Under the pieces are notes generated by a model, which was given only the letters and a program-made list of their open reading frames with translations, was not told where the DNA came from and searched no databases. Position numbers and translations under genes: made by a program. This document shows positions 57,158-64,000 of a DNA stretch of 64,000 nt, piece after piece. Source of the DNA: Morella rubra (taxonomy: Eukaryota > Streptophyta > Magnoliopsida > Fagales > Myricaceae); the NCBI GenBank assembly GCA_003952965.2, contig CM025849.1, positions 17,850,754-17,914,753 of the forward strand, in the 5' to 3' direction. Positions within the stretch are counted from its first letter, which is position 1. Every line of letters begins with the position of its first letter.

Positions 57158-57671
57158 ATCATCATCTACAAAGCTATGCTACCCTTTTCGTGCTTAATAA
57201 CCTAACCTTGCCCTTAATTTGCTCCACATCACTTTATTATAATATTACTTGTGTATTGTCCGGAACATATTATATATATTAAGTAATGGACTTAAACTCT
57301 TGGGATTTATTTATTTATTTATCTTTTATAGAAGCGCAGCCACCAGAACTATCACAAGCTAAAGTTGCATTGGAAAAGATTTGTCTACTTCCTAATCAAG
57401 ACCGTTGAAGCAAAATATAAAAACATTATCGCATCCAAATTAAACGTTAATATCGGCCATTAATCTCTTTTCATTGGATTATGTTGGATATATCTTACCT
57501 TGGCTTCGGTGGACATTGCTTGGATTCGAAGGCTTTCAAATATTTATCGGACTACACTTTGTGTTATATATGCTAGCTCTCGGAATTGGAGCAACTTCCA
57601 TAAGATTTTGAGGGCTTCATACGTGGCAAATCTAGCTTTTCTTTGGTTGCACACTCTGGCATCATGATAGC

Positions 57672-58243
57672 GACTAGGATTCTCTATAATTTTTATCCGA
57701 ATCGCATGGTGGAATTTAGAAAGAGAGAGACACAATAGGTAGACCCTACATTATTTAATAACCAAGATCCTTTCGATTAGGATTCTCTGCAATTCCTACC
57801 CGAATCGCATGGTTGAATTTAGAAAGAGAGAGACACAATAGATGGACCCTACACTATTTAATAACCACAGATCCTATCGAATTTTTTGCTCGAAATGCAA
57901 TTTCGAGAAAAAAATATACACAACAGGTAGACCTCATCATAAGGATCATGCTGCCCGAAACATTACATGAGCAACATTAAATAGTGTAATGTCCACCTAA
58001 TATTACCCATGTAAAGTTTCAAGCAGCATGAGCCTTATAATGGGGTCTACTAATTATGTCTATCTCTCTCTAAATTACACCATGCAAATCAGGCATAATA
58101 TTGCATGGGGATCCTAATTCATTATTTACTATTGCCATGTAAAGTTTCCAGCAATATAAGCCCATAATGGAATCCACTTATTTTATGTATCTCTCTAAAT
58201 TGTACCATGCAATTCAGATACGAAATTGCAAAAGATTCTAGTC
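57672..58243. mobile_element. Foldback element with an internal tandem repeat in one arm
   Basis: The left arm has two direct copies of a roughly 104-bp unit (57672-57776 and 57777-57882), each reading gattctct, cgaatcgcatggt, gaatttagaaagagaga and accctaca. The right arm carries the unit twice in inverted form (near 58025-58105 and 58155-58243, accatgcaa, tctctctaaatt). The outer ends are GACTAGGATTCTCT and the complement of GACTAGAATCTTTT. AT-rich centre, no gene, target duplication not found. Confidence 0.6.
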
Positions 58244-60026
58244 CATAACCTTGTCGTTTTAGGCTGCTGGGTAAATCTTTACCAGAATATCGACACATCT
58301 TTAATGTTGAAATATCAATAGGACGTTAGTATGATGTAAAGGGATCCCATTGAACTAGAATGTTCTCGACCCTGGCCGGTTCACGAAACATGGAAATTGC
58401 TGCTCAATACTACTATTGTACCCTTAGCCAAAACAAACAGGATTACTTCACGGAATAACAAAACAGATCGAAGGGACGCATCTTGATTATCTTGAAGCTT
58501 CAAACTTTGGTGAGGTAGCTATTAATAAATAGTCATTCGTAGCAGCAGAATCTATACCATTCTACAGAGGGCCGCGAATTAACCCCAAAAACAGGGGATC
58601 TTCCAAAGATACAAGGAAGAACCTCAATAACAAAAGAATAGTACCACACGTCTTCATGATCAATTGCTGAAGAAGTCTTTGGAATCAGTTCAGCTCAAAA
58701 TACTGGAGATAAAGAAAAGCAAAATCTGATTAAAAAGTTTTAGAGGTAGAAAACACGATCAACGGGATACAGAATCAACAGATATATTATAATCAATTGA
58801 TTGGATTATTCAGTAAACCAAAGTTAACAAAGAAGACAAACCGCTAACTGGATTGACATTCCAAAGCATTCACATACTGACAAAATATACAAAGGAAACG
58901 GAAAAGGGTCCATTCACCATAAGTTGCCTCAAAAGCAATTTGTTGATCATATTCTATGAGTTATATTAGCTGACAGACGAAACTATTGCATATTTAGTGA
59001 AGTATATAGTCATACAAAGCACGAAATAGGTTACGTTGTTTACTACGCAGTGCTCTTCAGGCACTTTCCTTAATTTTGGTACTGAATGTTGGCTCAGGGC
59101 TTCCATCATCAGTATCCCAACATTTACAAACAAGCCCATCCCACTCAACGCGGGATGATTTACTAATAAGTCATTTAAGGAGGGTGATCAAAGGCTAGTG
59201 CTAACAATCATTACATTAAGCATAGTAGCATACATATTCCTACAAATGGCCAAAAGAAATCTAGCTGCTCCAAATGTGGAAAGGCCATTACAAATACCGT
59301 GAAAGTACCAAAACAGACCACAATACATACCAACAGATATTGATACGTATAGAATATAGGGAATGTTTTCTGTATAAAAGTTGACCTTAGAATAGGATCC
59401 CATGGCTGGTATTGGCTACTCGTAAGAGCAAGAGACCATTATGATTGTTTTTCAAGAGAGAGAGAGAGAGAACAGGAACACCAAGAACAGTTCAAGTATG
59501 ACTCCCAAAAGAGTTTGATGCTTTTGCCATCATTCACCAACTAAAACGAGAAAATCTTTCTTTTCAGTTGTCCATTTCTGAAGATGAAAAAGTGTATTTC
59601 ACTGCATGTTCTAATGTAGTTGATAAACAAGTGAACCTTCTTCCATGAACTTTGGATATTAGAGTTGAATTCAACGAGTCCTCATGGACTGTAGACCTAT
59701 CAGGTACAACAAGAAATGTTCAATGGCCCATATCATTGCTCATCCTCTCACCCTTCCTCTCTAGTAGTTTCAAAGAGCTAAGCAGGCTGTACATTGGCCA
59801 CTACATCGCTTTGAACAGCCAAAGAACTTCTTTCTCATTGGTTTAGTCTCATTTTTGGGTTAAAAAAAAAAAGCATCTCACATCCACGTATATTCTATAG
59901 GTATGTACATATACATATAGAGCTACTTTTATCAAGACCTTACGCCAAAGATAAAACAAAATTAGCAAGAAACCAAGAGCATAGTCATGTATGAATCCCA
60001 CCCGCACACCAAGAAAGAGATAGGAC
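58244..60026. other. 3' side of the SYP71-type gene, no separate gene seen
   Basis: Probably contains the 3' UTR of the syntaxin gene and possibly a last small exon. A GA microsatellite lies at 59455-59470. The open frames at 58966-59148 and 59188-59403 have no known domain. Confidence 0.4.
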
Positions 60027-61883
60027 TTACTTGTATAAGTAGGAAACGATACCAAGAATTATGCACACCAGAATGATGTCAATACAAAAGTTTTGACTCG
60101 ACCTCAACTGGAACAAAACCAAAAGTGCAGTTTATTGCAACCGCGCCAATCTCACCAGATAAAAAGAGTGGATTTGATCATAGTCAATTTTCTGAAACAT
60201 TACCTGGAACAGAGTTTTCTTGAGCCTAAGATTGGTGTTCTTAAGATCAGATGTCACCCTGTCTGCCTATAAAACCACCAAAATACCACCAAGTTATCAC
60301 ACCTATCAAACATCTGCTGCTGTTTTTGTCTGCTTGATCTGATTGGAAAGACAGCAGTCAGACTGAACTTGTAAATTTCTCACCTTTGTTTCAATCTCAT
60401 CCAGTAATGGAACTTGCCGATTCAATTCCTGGACAGATCAAAACAATTGATTAATTTCTCATTTCTTCTTGTATCATCATACCAAACTATATGCATGATG
60501 ACCAACCTCATTCATATCTCCAGCCAAGTTTTTTAATGTATCTAGTCCTTCTGATATGTTATCAAGACCTTGGTCCTGCACAATTTACAGAGTTAATGAA
60601 ATGAGAGTGCAGAGTTGTAAATGACACATAAGCAGAAGCCTGATCAAATCATGAACTTTATGTCTTTCAATTACAAGATAGACATCAAGACATTAACGAA
60701 TCTTACATGCCTGTTTCATTTTCCTCATTTCATATTCTTGTCTAAATTGGCTTGTTTCTTCGGTTTGATGGAAAAACTCATCGTCAAGGTGTCCATCTGT
60801 TTGGTAGTGAAACCGGCAAGTATTAACAATCAGTGAAATGCTCACATTGATTAGAATTGCGTCTCAAGAAAGAGTGACAGAAGCACTGGTCACCTGACGA
60901 GTCAAACTTGATATTCTTATTGGATGCTGAAGCTGCCCATCCTCCAGTCTGCTTGTTTGAAGTTGTGATTCCATCTGGAATTGCTTGTATCCTCTCAGGC
61001 AGTACAACAAGTAGGTCATCACGGATAATTAGTTCCTCTTTCGAAAGCCCTTTAACCTGATTTATGAGATAGCTTTGTGAATGCAAGTCTAGTGGGCTTG
61101 CGTAAATATTGTGACATATGTCACGCTTAACCGAGATGGAACAAAGAAATGTAATTCTTCATGAACCGCAATTTCACAACGTGAAAATGAGTAAGACATG
61201 TCGATGGAACAAATAACAGCACACTAAATTTTAAAATTTTAACATAAGACCTTGGAGCATAAATACAAAGCATTGTAAAATCACCTTCTTCAGAGCCAAT
61301 TTCCTCAGCTTAGGAATTTCGTCCATCAATCGAGCCTTGGTCCGACGAACCTCTGCGTTCATCGCGGCTGCAGATGCCCTGTTCTTCTCCGTAGAAGCCA
61401 TCTCGGATTTCTGCATTCATAATTAAATTTCAAATTAAAACAATCGGATTCCAACCCAATAAAAAAAACACAGACTGCTTAAGATACACTCTCCATTTCC
61501 GTTTTGATCGAAAGATAAATTCGAAAGCACTGATCTTCTGCTTTATTTTCTTTTCCAAATCTTCCATGGAGCCAAGCAGAACCTTGAACTAAAAATATAC
61601 GACTCCCTTCTTTTTCCACATCGAGCCGAACAAAGACAATTGGATTGGAGCAACCAAAAACTTTAGCAGAATAATTTGAAAACGAGGAGAATAAAAGAAA
61701 TAGGAGATTGAGGGAGGAGAATCCAACACGAAGAGCCGCTTCAATTTCAGATTCGACGAAGGCGTAGAGGCTAGCGAAGGCATCGTCACCGTAGTCGTTG
61801 AGCTCGCACTGCTTTTCGATATCATATTTTTCGTACCTTTTGCATATCTCCTCGACGCGGAAGAGAATGTCGATTACGCTCAT
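60027..61883 (-). CDS. SYP71: SYP7-type syntaxin (plant Qc-SNARE)
   Basis: Eight coding exons: 61883-61728, 61410-61285, 61056-60894, 60796-60711, 60575-60507, 60428-60384, 60266-60204 and 60107-60027; 262 aa against about 266 in Arabidopsis SYP71. The start MSVIDILFRVEEICKRY, the middle KNRASAAAMNAEVRRTKARL and IPDG, and the C-terminal half follow SYP71 almost residue for residue. The Qc-SNARE coil spans about 171-236 (NISEGLDTLKNLAGDMNE, ELNRQVPLLDEIETK), with Gln205 as the likely zero-layer residue. A tail anchor FCIDIILVCIILGIVSYLY (243-261) ends the protein. SYP71 acts in ER and plasma-membrane/cell-plate fusion. Intron 4 has a GC donor. The stop at 60029 overlaps a perfect GTAAGT donor, so a further exon coding the usual NVLK-like end is possible. 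Confidence 0.93.
60576..60710 (-). other. SYP71-type gene intron 4, probable GC-AG intron
   Basis: The exon ends ATGAAACAG and the intron would begin GCATGT. The acceptor is TTGTGCAG. This join gives KMKQDQGLDNISEGL, matching the family's KQEQGLDMISEGL. Using the GT four bases further in (GTAAGA) would make an immediate stop at the join, so GC is favoured. Confidence 0.65.
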
Positions 61884-62190
61884 TTTTTACCCTCACTTTC
61901 TCTCGAGAGAATCCCTCAGGAAAACGAGTGGAGAAGGTGTTGGGGCCAAAGGAAGTCGTTGATCTTTGTATCAAACATTCTGCCATTGTTCTGTCTCTCT
62001 GCGTGTCGGGCTTCTCGGACGCGGGTGTGGCCAAACGAGGCGTACAGCGTAGAGAGCGGTTTGGAGAAGGAAGAGAAGGCCAACAGGGTGGACAAAACCA
62101 TCGGATTATTTGGCGGCTTAAGCTGCCCTTTAAACAAAACGTTTCAACCGGTAATTTTCCCTTTACTAAAGTGGTTTAGTTTAAACCCCA
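61884..62190. other. 5' UTR and promoter of the SYP71-type gene
   Basis: The start codon at 61883 is preceded (on the - strand) by a purine-rich leader. No clear TATA box. Overlapping small frames on both strands look like chance. Confidence 0.4.
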
Positions 62191-62272
62191 TGGGTTTGGC
62201 TGAGTGGTCGCGGCTTGAGGCGAAAGGGTGTCTTCTTCCCGTGGTCTCAAGTTCAAATTTCTTCAGATATAA
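62190..62272 (+). repeat. tRNA-derived SINE-like head
   Basis: TGGCTGAGTGG (62197-62207) resembles a pol III A box and GTTCAAATT (62251-62259) a B box, about 44 bp apart. There is no plausible anticodon stem or paired acceptor ends, so it is not a tRNA gene. It lies directly before a MITE and may be a SINE 5' remnant. Confidence 0.4.
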
Positions 62273-62281
62273 ATAATTTTT

Positions 62282-62655
62282 GGGAAAAATACACTTTTCA
62301 CTCATGAACTACTATATATTTTACACTTTGCACCCTAAACTACTAATTTTGACACATTGCACCCTCTAACTACCAATTTTTAACACTTTGCACCCTTTAT
62401 CAAATTTTCAACTAAAATGACGATAATGCCCTTAGATATTGTTGTCAATTCATTAATTTCTCAAGGGTATTATTGTCAAATGAGGGTGCAAAGTGTTTAA
62501 TATTAGTAGTTGGAGGGTGTAATGTGTCAAAATGGTAGTTTAGGGTGCAAAGTGTATAACATTGGTAGTTTGAGGTGCAATGTCTTAAAGATGGTAGTTT
62601 GGGGTGCAATGTGTCACTACTCCGGTAGTTTGTGGGTGAAAAGTGTATTTTTCCC
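62282..62655. mobile_element. Mutator-type foldback MITE with perfect 9-bp target duplication
   Basis: Inverted ends GGGAAAAATACACTTTTCAC and the complement of the same are flanked by ATAATTTTT on both sides (62273-62281, 62656-62664). The 374-bp body is built from repeated tttgcaccct/agggtgcaaagtgt units in opposite orientation in the two halves. The 9-bp duplication points to the MULE superfamily. No gene. Confidence 0.8.
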
Positions 62656-62869
62656 ATAATTTTTTGAGGCTACTCTCATAGTAAAAATTTGGATTTAACT
62701 GACATGTGCGGTTTAAGAGGATTGTCCGGCTCGAGATTTGCTGTAGTGTTGAACTCAACTCGTGCGTATACTGGGTCAAGTTCGTCCGAGCTCAGTGCAC
62801 GTGAATGAGTGTCCAAATTTTCCTAGTAACCTAAACAAAAGTGGTTTAGTTTTATTTTTTTAATTTTAC

Positions 62870-63180
62870 AGACTTTCAACCATAATTTTTAGCTTTTTAC
62901 ACATTGTACTGCCAATTTTAACAAGTTGCATCCTCTAAATATCAACACTCAGCATCCCTTCATTAAATTTTTTTGGAAATAACCATAATACTCTTAATCC
63001 ACTTTATTGAGGATATTGTTATCAATTTATTAGGTAATCAAGAATATTATTATCAGATAAGGGTGCAAAGTGTCTAACATTGATAGTTGAAGGGTGTGAT
63101 ATATCAAAATTAATAGTTTACGATGCAATGTTTCTAATATTATTAATTGAAGGGTGCAATGCCTCAAAGCAAGGAGATTG
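62870..63180. repeat. Older, diverged relative of the 62282-62655 MITE
   Basis: It repeats the same motif order (tttttacacattg, agttgcatcctct, then gggtgcaaagtgt, gaagggtgcaatg) with many differences and no clear ends. Confidence 0.5.
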
Positions 63181-64000
63181 GCATGCAATATGTTGAACTC
63201 GGTATACTGTTTGCATGCTAAAATTTTGGGTGGTTAAAATTGTGATATAAGAGTTGGTGAAAAAATTAAAATAATTTATAAGAATTGGTGAAAAAGTGAA
63301 AAGAGATAAAATTTAAATGAATATTATAAAAAGAATTATTTGATGAGAAGAGAAATTTTTTTATAATAATGATAAAATTTTAAAGAACCAAAATTATAGC
63401 AAGAGAAAGCAATTCAAGGAGAGCCAAAATTTTGAATTTATACTCTTTTTTTCAACAAAACAAATCCATAATTGTACTAAAACTCGTAGATATCCAAAGT
63501 GCTATATGGTGAACTATTGTGATCCGGGTGCTTGGTAGAGAATTAATTCAAACAATAAAATTTAATTTTTTTAATGAATTTAAATTTCTAGGATAAGTGG
63601 CAGTTTAATATAGTATTAGAGTACATGTCTGGTGTTCTAAACCTGTTCTGCACCTGACTTTATTTTAATTAAATATTATATATATTAAACTTTAATATAA
63701 TTTAAATAAAAAATTTATTTTCTATTAACAGCTTAAGCTTTTGCAATAAGTGTTAGTTAAAAAATCTTACATTGTTTTGTGACCTGGGGCATGTTACAAT
63801 TTCCATTTGCTAACGACACGCAGTTTCTAGCTGGATATCTTCAACTAAATTCATACTATAAAGAAATCCAGTTGTGAATTAAAGGAATAAATATGCTGTC
63901 TAGAAAAAAAAAAAAAGAACAGAATAAATAAGAAAAAAAGTCATTTTAAATCAATTATATTTTAAAATTTAAATTATCATAATTCGTCGAACCCTCAAAC
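63181..64000. other. AT-rich intergenic DNA, no gene seen
   Basis: Short AT-rich repeats and A runs. Nothing with coding character on either strand. Confidence 0.45.

Noticed and set aside
58966-59403. Small - strand frames after the SYP71-type gene
   Set aside because: No family similarity and no splice-compatible link; probably 3' UTR or spacer.
62190-62272. tRNA gene
   Set aside because: A- and B-box-like motifs are present but no anticodon arm or acceptor stem can be paired; kept only as a SINE-like piece.
1-64000. CRISPR arrays, bacterial operons, riboswitches
   Set aside because: The sequence is plant nuclear DNA; the regular repeats present are minisatellites and transposon repeats.

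Overview
The window is plant nuclear DNA, most likely from a woody eudicot. The evidence is intron-containing genes with plant-specific products (an INDETERMINATE DOMAIN zinc-finger factor, a SYP7 syntaxin), AT-rich spacers, TATA boxes and CACTA, hAT, Mutator-like, LTR and foldback repeats. The species call is inference only.

Left three quarters (about 1.6-48.8 kb): a tandem cluster of six intronless fasciclin-like arabinogalactan genes of the FLA11/FLA12 type, all on the + strand (starts at 1751, 5192, 8379, 26242, 44181 and 48097). Five are intact. The third (8379-9267) carries a one-base insertion that throws its fasciclin domain out of frame. Copies 3, 4 and 5 are near-identical and share long flanks, so they are recent duplicates; copies 1, 2 and 6 are older. 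All six keep the same promoter layout: an ACCTAAC/T box that fits the secondary-wall MYB element SMRE, then a TATA-like box 17-23 bp further on. Co-expression in cells laying down secondary wall is the obvious inference. A secreted two-domain DUF26 (cysteine-rich repeat) protein gene lies between copies 4 and 5 (39347-40114).

The spacers in this cluster have been swollen by transposons: a roughly 9.7 kb CACTA element (15900-25569) with decayed transposon genes; an inverted, shorter relative (about 29.15-35.76 kb) split by a 3.75 kb LTR-type insertion; a 1.6 kb CACTA-like element (13352-14952) present in a partner copy near 37.2 kb; a hAT element with an 8-bp target duplication; a 2.1 kb solo LTR with a 5-bp target duplication; a retroposed insert with a nested MITE in the 3' region of copy 4; and smaller MITEs. 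The flanks of the big CACTA element are not colinear with the sister units, which implies that a second DUF26-gene segment was lost there.

Right quarter: an IDD transcription factor gene on the - strand (three coding exons, 526 aa), a 1.1 kb direct tandem duplication of non-coding DNA (54.15-56.36 kb), a foldback element (57672-58243), and a SYP71-type Qc-SNARE gene on the - strand (eight coding exons, 262 aa). Both spliced genes appear to need one GC-AG intron each. The window ends with a tRNA-derived SINE-like piece, a Mutator-type foldback MITE with a perfect 9-bp target duplication, and AT-rich DNA. Exon borders, family calls and repeat borders were read by eye; no search or folding program was run.
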